DNA of 64,000 bases from Symbiodinium natans (taxonomy: Eukaryota; Sar; Dinophyceae; Suessiales; Symbiodiniaceae): positions 226,501 to 290,500 of the forward strand of contig CAJNDS010002581.1 of assembly GCA_905221605.1 (NCBI GenBank), read 5' to 3'. The position numbers were made by a program, and so were the translations under genes. The notes under the pieces were generated by a model. It saw only the letters and a program-made list of their open reading frames with translations. It searched no databases and was not told where the DNA came from. Positions 9,801 to 22,242 of this stretch are shown here, piece by piece. Each line of letters opens with the position of its first letter. Position 1 is the stretch's first letter.

Positions 9801-12371
9801 CCAGCTTGCCCTTCCAGGACGATACTTCAACACGTCATTTGTAGTCCTATGATGTCCTACCCATGCTCTCGGCTGGCCTCCTGGTTTAGGTGTTTTTTGT
9901 TTGTTTGGGGCTTGCCATGGCCAGAGTGTGCTAGGTATCCAGGTACATCGCTCTCAAATCTCCCAAAGCGTGCCCCACAGGTACGGCATGTAGCTTGGTT
10001 GTAAGGAATTGGCAGCCAGTTTGCCAATGGCTCTCCACATGAGATGCCCCCTGCAACACATTTGCTGTAGCAGGCTTAGGGCCTTAGGGCCTTGGGGTCG
10101 ATGATGCACTTAGCAGAGGCGTTGGTCGACCCAAAGCCAGCCAAGCTGTCGCACGAAGCTTAAGCGAGATGCCCCTGAGGCTGTCTGCCTTCTGTCCTGT
10201 TTTTTCGACCCCTACATCCACCTTGTGCACAATGTGCATGTTGTCAGAGTTCGTGCGCTTGATGAAGGTGATGTAGCCTGCATAGTCTGTCCATAGATTA
10301 CAGGTTCACTCAGACATGCCAGACATGTCCACCACCGTCCGAAAGTTTGAAAGCTCACCCGACTCAACCCTTGTTGTCGCCTTTGTCTGCAGCGAAGGCG
10401 AGCGCGACGAGCATTGGGAAGTAGAGGAAAGTGAGAATGCCTAGATGCTGTATCAAGATCTACACATATCTACACCGTCACAGTGATAACTGTGGGGGTG
10501 CCAACCTGCCTTCAAAAATGTCCACCATGTCCTCGAAGCTCACAAAACACCCCATTCATGACAGGAATGACTTTCTGAGTGGTAACAGTCCTCCGAGATC
10601 ACGGACACCACTAGGTAGAGCCTTCGAAAGACCACTCACGAAAGCCGACTACGGGATCCGAAGCACAACGTTGGAGCACAGCCGAGAAGTGGGCCAAAGG
10701 TATGCAAGCAAAGAGATGACGGCTGTGATAAGGTACACGTTGGTCTCCTTGATATACCTTACCTGACAACTGCGGAAGGTTGAAATGCTTGGAGCTTCCA
10801 GCAGCCTCCTGCGCGATAGGCCTCATTGTCCGGAATTGCCATTACACACACGGCTGAGATGCAGAAGAGGTTGAAGGCAGCACTGCCTCCAGCCAGAGTG
10901 GAATATTACAGTTTGCTCTAAATATGTATGTACCTTCGTGAGAACATTCCAAAACACAGATGTTTGCAGTCCATGCTTGCCATCCGGCCTACAATGGTAG
11001 AGGGCCCGAGATCTCCGCTGTAGAAGCTATTCCCGAGCAGCTCAATTACCTCGTTACACAAAACCCCTGGTCAGTTGGCTTGAGAAGCCACACAGAACGA
11101 CTTGATCACCTGGCTTGAGTTTCTGGAGCCCTGGCTGACAGAAGGATTTCTGGTGCACTTGACCCCAGTGCCATAAGCGTGAGGTTCGCCACCGTGTCGT
11201 TCCAAACCTGACCCGTTCCAGAACTCTTGTTGAAGCTTTCATCTAAGACTAGGACTTGCCACAGAAGAACCATGAAGATCCAGAAAGATCCATGTGAAGC
11301 CGTGGGATGCCTTGACGGTGAAATATCTGCCCGTGCTGGCATTCAAGACCCGTTTCTTCTTCGACGTGATCTCTTCGATCGCACCTCAGTGCACACCCGG
11401 AGCCAGACATGCAAGGCCAAATGCAAAAGCCGCTGCTGCGGACCGAAGCATCTGAAAGCCAAGTCCTTTGCCCATGAAGATGTCGGAAACAGTGGCGACG
11501 GCCATGAACAGCCAGAGTAAGCCAAGCAGGTAGAGAACCGCTCTCAACCCCTTGCGCCATTCCTGCGCCATGCTGGGATGCACGTGCATCACAACAAGAC
11601 CCCCATCCATGTGAACTTAACGCTCCGGTTGTTACACTCCTGTCGCCTTACAACGTTTGTGCAAGAAGACAGATTGAGTACACACGGCACTCATGCTCGC
11701 AGGACCTATTCCTTCTTGTTTCACAACAAGGTCGATGGTTGTGAGAATGCCTTCAAAACACATCCTTGTGCCGGAACCTGAACGCAGAACCAAGCCTGAT
11801 GGAGCTCTAAAACCAACACATCCCAACACGCTAAACCGAAGGTCACGACCTGAACAAAAAGTGTTTTTTGATAACCGTAGTCTTATCCTTTGCTGCTTGG
11901 GTGACTCAGGTTCCCGAACAATACGCCACATGTAACAACACCTCTTTCGATGTTTGTTCCTTTTCCCTTTACAAGCTAAGCCGCTCCCAGGGTTCCCCAC
12001 TATACTACACGAAAGCTCACAGGCACAAGTACTGCAAAAGTGTGAGCCGGGCTCGCGAGGCTGCAACATCCGATGGCTACCCCTTTCCGTTTTTCTGAAG
12101 CAACTTGACAGACACCAGAAGCAAGGGAAAAAGAACCTGAGGTGAACGAGCAAGTAACTGCCAACTGTGAAATTTGAGATTCCTCACGACGTCAACTGCA
12201 AAGGTGATAGCATAGCTTAGAGGTATGGCTTGCCGCCTGCTCATCGTCCCCGAAAAGTGGGAGGAGGATTCCACCTCCTCCTGGCTCACAAATCTTCACC
12301 TCAGCAAGAGACACAGGGCGCCATGCAAAACTTTGCGAGTTGAGGCCTGCCTCTGTCTGGCATGCTGACAT
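781..12371 (-). CDS. Na+/Ca2+ exchanger (NCX), 35-exon gene
   Basis: Membrane antiporter of the Ca2+:cation antiporter superfamily that extrudes Ca2+ in exchange for Na+ (family knowledge). Thirty-five minus-strand exons were joined by hand; the model totals 2388 nt with phases consistent throughout, about 795 residues, slightly shorter than animal NCX. Order: N-terminal segment, helix, alpha-1 repeat with GSSAPE and STIVGSAAFN, a cytoplasmic loop with two Calx-beta domains, helices, alpha-2 repeat with [12 protein letters not shown] and [14 protein letters not shown], then GGELGG and a last helix. Donors as modelled: 21 GC, 6 GA, 7 GT; all acceptors but one are AG|G. The start at 12371 is the most upstream Met of the first exon found. 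No signal peptide is visible, so a further 5' exon is possible. The join after exon 13 (and the end of exon 11) is the least certain. The frame ends in TAG at 781. Exon coordinates are in the block entries. Confidence 0.93.
1738..3870. repeat. Composite microsatellite tract, about 2.1 kb
   Basis: Almost pure simple sequence inside an NCX intron. It passes through CTTGC/TTGC blocks (about 1745-2100), CTTCC/CTGCTTCC blocks (about 2105-2345), TGTTTGTC units (about 2635-2670), GTAT repeats (about 2685-2750), GT/GC repeats (about 2770-2820), TTG repeats (about 2890-2965), CTTTGCTT units (about 3270-3400), GCGT repeats (about 3445-3490) and long GT runs (about 3490-3760). The G/T strand is the plus strand throughout, so the transcribed NCX pre-mRNA would be A/C-rich here. 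Long Leu/Cys- or Lys/Thr-rich frames across it are artefacts of the repeats. Confidence 0.97.
3880..5395. other. Unique part of the long NCX intron
   Basis: Ordinary-looking sequence between the microsatellite and NCX exon 33. No protein motif or repeat was recognised, and no frame shows family similarity. It is modelled as intron because NCX exons 33 and 34, on either side, join in phase. Confidence 0.5.
6956..10277 (-). CDS. NCX exons 11-25: cytoplasmic loop, two Calx-beta domains
   Basis: Exons: 10277-10222, 9810-9766, 9611-9523, 9328-9258, 9038-8881, 8335-8300, 8222-8175, 8099-8067, 7885-7799, 7744-7710, 7631-7586, 7516-7498, 7438-7332, 7179-7108, 6994-6956. Exons 11-14 are loop sequence without known motifs; exons 12 and 13 carry similar [10 protein letters not shown] and [10 protein letters not shown] stretches. 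Calx-beta 1 runs over exons 15-19 ([68 protein letters not shown]). Calx-beta 2 runs over exons 19-25 ([63 protein letters not shown]). These domains bind regulatory Ca2+ in the family. The acidic residues expected at domain ends are present. Exon 22 is a 19-nt micro-exon. Ends of exons 11 and 13 are the least certain. Confidence 0.87.
9690..9730. repeat. Short GACATGTGT tandem repeat
   Basis: About four copies of a 9-10 bp unit containing ACATGTG, lying between NCX exons 12 and 13. It is present in the modelled intron only. Confidence 0.75.
10381..12371 (-). CDS. NCX exons 1-10: N-terminal helices and alpha-1 repeat
   Basis: Exons: 12371-12237, 11562-11472, 11384-11311, 11207-11136, 11049-10989, 10886-10813, 10762-10695, 10621-10591, 10531-10510, 10440-10381. 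Exon 1 ends [11 protein letters not shown], exon 2 gives the first helix ([14 protein letters not shown]), exon 3 reads [11 protein letters not shown], exon 4 the alpha-1 core [20 protein letters not shown], exons 5 and 6 continue into GPSTIVG then SAAFNLF, exons 7-8 form the next helix, exon 9 (only 22 nt) encodes DMVDIFE, and exon 10 is the helix ending AFAADK. Every acceptor is AG|G. Donors are GC except after exon 8, where it is GA. Phases join without gaps, and the order of motifs matches the NCX family exactly. Confidence 0.92.
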
Positions 12372-12399
12372 CAAAAGTCGGGCCGATCAGATGTGGAAA

Positions 12400-13160
12400 C
12401 CTGTGCGCAGGATGTGCAGGGTTGCGGGCATGCTGCCGTAGCGATGCAGCAGACCAGCCTGGTGAGCCCCTGCAGCTTCAAAATCCCTCCCACATGCCAC
12501 ATGCATCCATTGCAACCACCCTGAGCCAAAATGCTTCTGGAAACGATCGTACACCTGTGCACAATCGAGCAGACGCAGAGCCATGGACAACACTTGGGCA
12601 ACAGTGAGTCAACAGCGCAGCACCAGAACCGCAAAAGCACCAGCAGCACAGCCGAAATTTGCGCCTGCAGAGTCACGAACAAACACACATCCGTCTACGT
12701 TGAAAATCGCATTTGAACAACGACTGAAGCTGCCAAGCTGTGGTTTTTTTTAAAAATACCTGCCACAGACTTGTGTTTCATACGTTTCGTACGTTTCGCT
12801 TGGATCAGCACTGTGCAGCCGGACATGGGAACGTGGAGAAAGGAACTGGTAGCCCTTGCTAAGGCAAGCCTTCGCAAGTGACTGGTCAGGCGGAAGATCA
12901 CAAATAGTTCTGTTTAGACAGGATCTAGAAAGTCTAGAAAGGCGCCTGCACTGTGCGCACAGTAGGCAAAGCGCAAAGGGAACGGGCCCGGTGCAGGCAA
13001 TCAAATGCTTGCACGCGGCTACGGTGCCATCAAATGAACACTCGGTTCCATCCCGGTGGTCCACAGACAAACCGATTCAAAAGCTCATGTGGCCTCTTCA
13101 AAGGGCGCAGAACGGCAATGCAACAAAGACATGCCAGTGCGGCGTACTCATTCGCACGCA
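12400..13160. other. Sequence upstream of the first NCX exon found
   Basis: Minus-strand frames here contain hydrophobic stretches (for example around 12371-12688) that could hide an NCX signal-peptide exon or 5' untranslated sequence. No frame joins exon 1 convincingly. A promoter cannot be recognised: dinoflagellate genes generally lack TATA boxes (family knowledge) and none is seen. Confidence 0.3.
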
Positions 13161-13165
13161 GGCAT

Positions 13166-16100
13166 CTATGCTGCAATGAGGCCTTCTGCGCGCATGCAAA
13201 CTAGCTTCACGGGCAGACTTCGCACTTCGGCGTTCTTCAGGTGTGCACAAGCACGAATCAGCACGAACCTCAAACCTTGGGTGCAGCACACCAGGAACAA
13301 AAATGCGAAGAGACCGAAGGAGACATCAGGAAATTCCAAGCTAACAAATGGAGCTGCAGAACCCCATGCAGGTCGGGTAGCAATTGGTGTTTTCTCAGCG
13401 GTCCAAACTTTGTCCTGCTGCTTGAAGGCACTCGCAGCGACACTGCACACAAGCTGAGTGGTGCGCTTTGCAAAAATCCAGGAATCTCTCTGACAGTTCA
13501 CAAGATTCCCAGTCCTCGGAAGTGAGCCTGCTCAGGCTCAAGGAGCTGTCTCGCAATTCCAAGACATGCCAAAACCATGTCAGTCCGCGACGAAGCAGCG
13601 GTTTGTTCGCCGCTTTCAATGCTGCTTAAGCACTTAAGCAGACCCGAAGTGAAAACAATCCACCGGAAGGTGACCCCTCGCGATCAAACAGCACTGCTAC
13701 AATCTAGTAATTTAGTAGATCCATGTGTTTTTTGCATGCTTTTGCCTACAGATTCTCATTGCTTCTCCCTTGCGTAGTCCCGGCAAGTCTACCAGTCGGG
13801 CTCCATTCGGCTCCATGCCTCCATGGTCTAATGCTTGGATACCACCCGTCCACATAGCTGTGACTTGACCCGGCCATGCTATCCCATGGCGAAGCGGCGA
13901 CATGCCGCCCAGCCACTTGGTGGAATTGTGCCCCTCACGGTGTGTTGTATGTTAAATCGGCTCAACCCCTGCGCCTATTTTGCTTCCTAGGCAGATCACA
14001 TTTGGCGCCCATGTGATACCACTCTGCGCCTCAGGACCACTGGCTGGTCCCAAAGAGCCCGCAGGAGTCGCGCAGTCGGAGCAACGAAAACGGCATCCTG
14101 GCAGAAGATGCAACTGAAACCTCACTGCGATGCATTGCGAAGAAGGGCAAGATGCTTGTAACAGGCTCAGCATTGCGAAGCATCGCGGGAAGAGCGCCTT
14201 GGACGTGTCCACCTCGAGCTGCAGGAAGTTCAGGATGCCGGGGCCGCCAATACGCTTCAAGCACCTAACGAGGGAAGCGAAAGCCAGAAGCGAGAGCAGA
14301 AGCCCCAAACTCTACTTTCTGCGGTAGTCGAGTACTCGAGTACAACTAGAGATATTCGAGTACGACTCGAGTACGACTCGAGTACGAGTCTTTATGCGAA
14401 TCATCGCGCATCGCGCTTCGTGCACTTCGCGTACTTTTCATACTTTGGAAACCTGTCAGCCAGTTTCGTCCAGGAGCCGGTACAAGAAGAGTGCGGCCCC
14501 ATCGTGAAGGCTTTCATCAAAGCGAAACACCTCACAACGCATTGAAACAATTCTGACCAAAGTGATGGGATGTCTGTGCAAGTTGCGAGCTTCTGAGATC
14601 TAAGACTGGAACCATATCGCTCTTTCCACCACGCGATTTGTCAGGCAATATCTTAAGCTTGCCATCTTTCACTGGCTGTAACTGGAAAGATCCAGTCACG
14701 GTAAACCTGCGCATCTCGCTGTTTAGAATCATTCCATGACTTATGCGTGTAGGAACAACGTGGCATATTATCACCCTGAACTGCCACTGGCACTCTTGCC
14801 GCAAGCCTTCGCCTCCAACTGTCATCTCTCTGCACGTGGCGTGTTGCTTTGCTGTGTGTCCGCATGTTTTGTGATATGGTTAGGGAAGTGGTTATAATGG
14901 TGGAAGCTCTGAGGCCGGTGCAACATGTTAGCCTTTCAATGCAAAGAAAGCACATCAGCAAAAAGCGCGGGAGTCTGCAAGCGCTTTTGGCACGTGATAT
15001 GTGTGCTTTCGGGTGGCGCGCAAATTGCGCAGTAGCGTAGAACAGACGAATGACAGCGCGTGGCAATCGCAAGAGCTATGTAGAGAGCCACAATGTCGGT
15101 AGCCCACCCCGCAAGAGCAAGGGACACCTCATACTCTGCAAAATCCCAGAAGCAGCAAATGCCTGTGTGCAAGCGTGAGAGCTTCTGGGCATCCACAAGG
15201 AGCTACATCATGATACTGATACTCATCATCATCATGCTCACCATGGTCATGGCGAGCGAATGAGAAACCAGAAGAGTGTGTGTGTGTGTGGCCCTCCTCG
15301 TGCTGACCAAGCTGGTAGGAGCGCTGGAGACAGTAGCGATCCCCAAAACCGTGTGGTGAGTGACATGGAAGCGGTCCCGGTCTAAAATGATAGCAAGTAA
15401 ATTTAGTCATTGCAAGCAGCAATAAACTCATTAAAAAGACATCATAACACATTCCTCTCATATTGGTGTCATAACGGACTGAGTGCCCCTGAGCTCACAG
15501 CAGGTTAGCATTTAAGGACCGGCACAAGGAAACGAATGGCTATTTCAAAACATGCCTCGAAAACATTTGACTCGCTGCAGCCTGCCAAAATGCACGTCAC
15601 CCAAGTGCGGACGCTCCTGGAGAGAACTGCGCAAGAAAAGCAGCAAAAACGCATAGCAACAGGTGCCAAACAACAATGCGGACGCTGCACGTCGGTTCAG
15701 CACGTGAGAATTCACAACTCACGATACATAATGTTGAAGAAACATTTACAACAATCTGGAGCGCCTGTTGCCAATCCCCAAGGAGACGCTTGTTTAGAAC
15801 CAAATCCAACAACCGAAACCAGAATAAGAGCTTCGCAACTGCGGAAACGGCAGAATGCACTGAGGTGGATGAAACAGTGGGGGAGGATAAGACGGATAAG
15901 AGCTTCGGAAGGATCCCAAGCGGCCAGCTTTAGACAGAAAAACGTCCTAAGCACAAATGAGGTCGGCTCGTCAACTCGTGCTTCCAAACGGACTGCGCCA
16001 CTCCTTCCTGACACCCTGACACGAACTCGTCAACACGAAGCCAAGGATCTGGCCAGCCATCGCTGCCACCTCCTCAAAGTGACACCAGGGGTGCTCATCA

Positions 16101-18498
16101 TCATGAGAATTTGTAGCGACACGTAGCAAAAGCAAGCCCACTTCACGCCCTCTACGCAGACCTTTGGAGTCCAAGTTGTCGATACGCAGCTCAAAATGCT
16201 TCAGATCCTGGTTAGCATGCTGCTTGAGGCAGTGCAGCAACAGGCCTGGTCTTGGCACATGTTCCCAAGCTGCCAATAGAAGCAACAGCCAGAATTCACG
16301 CGGTCAGTCCAAAAGAAAAGGTAGGCTGCAACTGCTGCAGCTGCTACAGCATCCCAAAGTTTTCGACCGTTCGGTCCTGCATCCGAAGCGTAGCTGAGAT
16401 CGCAACCTGCACAATCCAGGCATGCGATGAGCACATTTCTGGTCGGAGCCACAGCTGAATGTAGAGAGCGGCAACAGGGGAGACGGTGGTAAAACAAACA
16501 AAGGGCGACCGCTGATTCGGGAAAATGAGCCAAATAGAGAATGGACCGATTCAGGAAACTGAACAGCACGAGTCATAAAGCAAGACAGCAAGAGCCAGAA
16601 ACAAAAAAAAAGGACAACACGTTCGAGCGTGTCCGTCTGAACCGATCATCAAGTGTTAGGGCTGTCTGGGTCTTCTCTAGGGGCCTTTTCTGTTTCTTCG
16701 CTTGGGTTCAAGGTGTCCGACTCAGGCCTGTTTGTTTTGACTGAGTCGAGGTGACTGGCAGGTATTTTTCCTTGAATTCTCTCAGAAAAACTGATGGACG
16801 GACAAGAGCGTTTCGGCTTGGATGGCCATAGAAGCCTTTGTTACAAGCGTTTAAGCTGCCACTGTAGATTGAGCCACGATGCCAGCGCGCCACTGTGGAG
16901 CCGCTGCGGGCGTGAAGGGTCAGCTAAACCCCTATGTCTGTGTGTCAAATGATCAACGACAGTGCAAGAGCAAATTTGCGACCCTCGGAATTCGAATACT
17001 ATGAAATTTGCGAGAGCTTTGAATGCGCGGATTCGAGTACTGCATTCACGTGGATTTTGCATACGCAAAAAGTTCTGCAAGCGTGGAATGCCAGCACCAC
17101 GGTATTCCTGAGTTCTCAAGCGCGCAAATTCGAAGACCACCGTTGAACCGAAAGCAAAGCCCACAGGAGCGATGTATAAAGCAAAAACACAAGAAGCTAA
17201 TGTCAGAGACGAGGGAGAGAAGCAAAACCCAGCTCTTGGTTTGTCTTCGATGCTGGCTTCGGCGTTTTGCTCTGGATTTGCTTATTGATATGCGTCCAAA
17301 TGCTGCGTTCACCTCGTTGGCATTCCAGAGAGTCATGTAGTCATTCTGGTACACAGATCCAACCTGGCAGAGCTTCAGTGAAAGACAATCCGGGAATGAC
17401 CATGCCCCGCCTTCAGAAATGACCGGCTCTCTTCTGTTGAGACCTGGCAAGAAACAACGCCAGCCGCAGTTGGGGTTGCTTCCACGTGTCGCGTGATTGC
17501 GGTATTTGTTCACTTGGATCTGTACTACTCGAACTGAAGCCAACAGTACTACCGCAGATCCGATCCACTTGCGACATCGCCTCAGTTGCCTCATGGGCGT
17601 TCACCTGCACAGCCTGCTCAGCCGTGGACGTGGGCAGTGGACATGAGCCTCTATTGCGCCTTTGATGAAGAGTGACAAAAAAAGCAGCACAAAAGCATCG
17701 CCTGAATCCCCTGCCCCAGCCGGCGCTCGAGGCCCAAAAGCACCTGAGCCGTTTGTAGACGGTGGCACTATACTCCCACATCCTGTTGGAGCTCTGCTGA
17801 CTCATTGCTCTCTCAGCTTAGCAGAGTGTTTGCCTGGCTATGCCTGGCTGCCTTCTTTGTTCTGCAAGGGCGCCGCGAAGAGCAGCAAGAGCGCACTCCA
17901 GAAGCGTCGCTTCGCAGCCCACGTCTTGGCTCGGCCGGGAAGGGCCTCCGAGAGGGAGTCTTGATGAGTCTTGCGTTCTCACGTTCGGTCTTTCGATGTC
18001 TTTCGTTCGGTCTTGCGTTGGGCCATGTTTGCGCAGCTTGCACTCTGCGATACTCTGCACTTTGCGCAAACATGTCGGCGTTCAGATCGACATGATATCG
18101 ATGTATACTCGACATCGAACGCTCCTCCAGCTGGACCGGGGCCATCGTGTCCAGTGCCACCGCACTTAGGGCACGCACAAAGCCTGGCAGATCTGGGTTC
18201 ATGTCGAACCACGGAGATGCACCAGATCCCAACTATCCCGTACGCATTGCATGAAGGCACCCTGCAAGGCATGACCAGGCATGATACATGGCCCGTGCAA
18301 GGCAACGGCCTCTCTCCGGGCTTGAACAAGCGTCATCTTCACTCCAAAGTTCAGCAGGGACACTCCTCGCGATGGACACGATGAGAAGGTGGCAAAAGGC
18401 AAAAAATGGAAATACAAAAACATTTTCACCAGCTTTTCCCCGTCCTCGATGAGGTGAGCAAGGTCGTTGGACCATTGCCCGACTTGCCGCGCACCCAA
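13166..18498 (-). CDS. Candidate multi-exon gene(s), unrecognised
   Basis: Several minus-strand frames have coding-like composition but match no family I can name. Examples: about 18498-18200 (contains WSNDLAHLIEDGEKL and QARREAVALHG), 18232-18040 (WFDMNPDLPGFVRALSAVAL), about 17370-17290 (YQNDYMTLWNANEVNAAFG), about 16220-16120 (LKHFELRIDNLDSKGLRRG), 14308-14150 (LLLSLLAFASLVRCLKRIGG), about 14740-14600 (RRFTVTGSFQLQPVKDGK) and 13360-13200 (hydrophobic, then HLKNAEVRSLPVK). Several hydrophobic segments suggest a membrane protein. Exon joins were not resolved, and more than one gene may be present. They share the strand of NCX and lie directly upstream of it. Confidence 0.3.
14325..14395. repeat. 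CGAGTA-rich local palindromic repeat
   Basis: A cluster of CGAGTAC/GTACTCG words in both orientations (about 14329-14390), able to pair as small hairpins. No function is assigned. Confidence 0.6.
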
Positions 18499-19321
18499 GA
18501 CATCCTACAGTCGGCTTCCAAAGCCTCACACTGATGAGACATGCGCAAGCTGGATGTTGCAAACTCTGTCAGATGCCAATCACATCACAAGTATCACAAG
18601 AACCCTTGCACAGTCATTCGGCCTCCTTTGTCAGGGGCAGCACGCTATGTCGGGCTAAACGGCAGCAGGCAAAGAGCAACTGCATCTGTCGCACACTCGT
18701 AGGCACTCTCAGAAGGCGCGACGGTATCCTTAATTGAAACTTGATTATACATCGACCGAAGATATGGCAATGCCGGGCGGCCTCTCACCTCTTCACCCCC
18801 CTCTACCCCCATCTCTAGCCGATGGGGAGCGCTCATGCTGATGCTTGCAAATATCACATGCTCATACATGCCATCTTTGTGGTCCAAAGGCAGCCAGTGG
18901 ATGACGGGTGATGGGCGATGCGAGCCCTCTCACTGCTTTCACGAACCTGCAGAAGCGCTCAGTGAGATGCTCATTGCTGGTGTTCCAGTGAAGGGTTGCC
19001 CGTGCAAATCTTGACTGAGTGAAGTTTGGATTGAACGTAAGGAGTCATAGCACCAGTGCTGATACGACCCTAAGACCGAAATTCCGCTGACCACAAATTC
19101 ATGTTCCCAAGTAGAATCTGCGGTGAAGTTCAAGGCAGGCCTGCCAGTGAGGTCCTCCGGACCTTGATCTTGCTCCTCTCCTGCTGTATCAGCGAAGTTG
19201 CTGCTGAGTCCGCTGCCTGCAGGTCAGCAATTCAGCAATGCCCTCACCCTCAACCGGCCCTCCTGTCAACGAATTCCGATTCAAGGCCTTTTCAACTACG
19301 AGGCGAATTCAATGTGGCTGA

Positions 19322-19419
19322 CCCGGGGCCGACCCGTTTCCCAAGCAAAACGACAGGTAGCCTGGTCTGCCCCGGGGCCGACCCGTTACCCAAGCAAAAC
19401 GACAGGTAGCCTGGTCTGC
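19322..19419. repeat. 49-bp tandem duplication
   Basis: Two adjacent, nearly identical 49-bp units beginning CCCGGGGCCGACCCGTT and ending GGTAGCCTGGTCTGC; only one or two differences are visible. Confidence 0.9.
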
Positions 19420-19959
19420 CGTCGCTTCATCAGCTGCGACGTCCCGCACCGACCCGTGACATTCATCGGCCTTCCACACTTCCACTCTTGACTCTTCAGT
19501 CGGACTGAGTTAGGCAACATCAAGTCATGTGGCACAGGCCCAGAGACAGGTTGAGCAGGCGAATTACGACTAGTTGCTCCAAGAGCCTTTCGCCACGATC
19601 CGCGGCTGACCTGGAACAGCGACATAGCAGCCATACTGTCCTGCCAGCACAGGGCACTCAGGGCCCTCAAGGTTTGAGATTAGCCTTGAGGATGCCGTTC
19701 CCTGCCGGCCAGTACCTTTCAAGCATGTTCGAGGCTTCCACCTGTCTTCGCTTTAAACATTAGCCCACGACGCTGGGGACCTGGCACCCCCCCTGAAACC
19801 CCCCCAGACCTCCCTGCAATCGCCCTCGAAACCTTTAGATGAACAGTTTTCCAGTTACTCTGGAGAGTGGTTGTGAGGGTCGCCCTGAGGCTGGATGTGT
19901 ACGTCACAGGCTAGGACGAGACACGTCAGAAACGGGCAATGATTCTGGCTTGTTGGTCT

Positions 19960-21170
19960 GAGGCTCGCATAGGCTGTCGGCGCCAAGTTGGGCTTTAGGC
20001 CCTCGAGGACTGCAACTTTTGCAACATTGTGAACACGCAACGTCTCACGGCAAAACCAGCCGAGATATGCCGAGATGAAGCTTCGGGGCGAATGCTCCTC
20101 AATTCCATCAGCTACTGCCGCCGACATGGCGGGATCGGTGTTCTTTCTGACCTTGACAGGACGGTCTTGGCACACATGCCTGGTGGAGGGACCTCTCATG
20201 CCATACTGATGTCAAAGCTGGGGGCAAGACTTTTCGAGCACCATTTGCGGTCACACACTGCTCGCCAGCCTGGGGCTACTCGGGTCCACATCCCCTTCCC
20301 CGCTTCCTAGCCCTTCCGTTCCCTCCACAGCACACCCCCGCCGGCATCTGACGGCCTTCTTGGGAGCCCTTGAGCCTTCTCTGGGTAAAGTGAAACAGCT
20401 GAGCAAGCCCTTGCGCAGCACTGCTTGCCTACATGGCCAACCCACACACAGCGCAACATGCCAAGCAGCCCGGCGTCCGGCCCGGACAGGTGTGACAATC
20501 ACGCAGCAACTTTCTGCAGATACTGCAATCGAGTAGTGCTCGAGGATCAAAGAGGATAAGGCTCGATAGTTCTTGCGGACTCTTGGCCAAGCTCCAGGCG
20601 TTGAGTCGGCACTGATTGCCTCAAGTTCGGACTGTTGTGGGCCTTCTGAGATTCTGGCCTTGAGATCACTCAAGTTCGTGACTGACATTGCTGCCAGGAA
20701 GCCTTGTATCAAAGACAGCCCTGCTCCACCCTCGAAGTCTGCAAGTGCCTCAGGACGAGATATGCCAGCAGCGTGGTGCGCGCGCTTGGGAACTACATGG
20801 TGGCTTTGCTACGCGCGCACGGCCCTGGGATTCGGTTGCTTCCGTCTGCACTTCACCTGTCCTATGTATGCACCTTCTGCCCTCTTGCCATTTTGCGGTG
20901 TCCTCTGGGACTCTAGGCCTGAAAGCTCCACACGGGCGTAGTAGTGCTAGCTGCAACCCTTTGCATTGCTTCCAGGCCTGACTCACGTGACTTCAACCGC
21001 TCAGCATCACACGTCTGTCGCGGCTGTCGCCGACATGGTGGCAAGCTTGTTGCCCTGCAGACAAGGATTCTACAGATGAGACGGATGTTGTCTAAATATG
21101 TCCAAATTGAAGGCCTCCGGCCTCTAGCCATGTCGAGAGAGCCTTTAGCTTCTCCGCACCAACCCTTCAA
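19960..21170 (-). CDS. Candidate downstream exons of the secreted-protein gene
   Basis: Three minus-strand stretches have coding-like composition: 21168-21125 with GWC followed by a charged helix-like segment, 20745-20560 with a hydrophobic stretch (LSLIQGFLAAMSV) then a charged region, and 20110-19965 with FISAYLGWFCRETL. They lie in the same orientation as the signal-peptide exon at 22326. AG|G acceptors can be placed before the first two. No known domain was identified, and other shorter exons between them would be needed. Confidence 0.28.
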
Positions 21171-22242
21171 GCTAGTGTGATTGGGGTTCCTGAAGCCCGC
21201 GCAATAGAGCTAGAATGCGTCTAGATGGTAGAGATCTTGCGGGCTTCTGTAAATTTGGCTGCTTATCATCATATCTATTTTGTTGGCTGCCGAGTCTGCG
21301 ACAAACCTGCGGCTACTGCCACCGCCACTAAGGAATGGATTGGACTCCATACAGTAGCACTGTTCCGGTTCAGATGCTGGGAGGCGTAAGACCTGTAAGT
21401 TCAGCTAACATGCACGTGCCGTGCATTTCGTAGGCACATCAACACCTTTGGCCTAAGGCAGGTGACTGCAAAGCCTGCGAAGCCTGCTAAGTTACTGCTA
21501 AGCATCAACAAATGTCAATTCTCGCTCCCCGAGGCCTTGCTCTTGACGATCTTTCGCGCATGGCCCTGTATGAGGGACAGCGCGGCGTCCTATTCAGCTT
21601 GAGCTGGGCATCCCGGATCCCGTTTTGCTTAACGCTTCTCCGGATCCGGAATGCCGAAAGGCGTCGGCAGAGTGTAGCTGCAGGCCCACCCCCTTCCTAG
21701 CCCACCCCTTTAGTGTTCTTCAAGGCCACCTGCAGTTATTTAAGGGCGCTTGCAATCCTGGGTTTGGCGCATTCTGCTGCAGCTTCTTCTCAGTGAGCAC
21801 CCCTGCGATCATAAGCGATCGGTGAGACTAGCCATAACTAGCCCACAGTCTTCCCCGAAAGAGCCTCGCCTACTACAAGGGGGACCCCCAAAACTTCGTT
21901 CCAGGTTGCGAGGCAAGGAACGCGAGGGAATAGACCACAACCGCCCCTGTGAGTCGAGGAGGCCTCCCTTCTTCTTCTTTTACCGGGCATGGAGGACAGG
22001 GCAGAAGTCCCTGAACCTCCGCGCGCTGGGCGCGCCCTTAATGTCACGGTCTGGTCGGCGTGCTCAGTGGGTGTTGGATCCAGACGGGTCCGGGCCACCC
22101 GATCTTTTGAGCGTACTCACGCGACAGCCACAGGCCCTCTACTGGGGCTCAAGCCTCCCATCCTGACATCCCACCGGCAACAAAAAACAGCCAGAAGCGA
22201 CCCATGTGAAAGAGCGAGGCACATTTGTTGAACCGATCTTGC

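Noticed and set aside
9905-9985. Possible zinc-binding exon with [12 protein letters not shown] on the minus strand
   Set aside because: It has one CxxC pair only, and no partner Cys/His or phase-compatible splice sites linking it to NCX exons.
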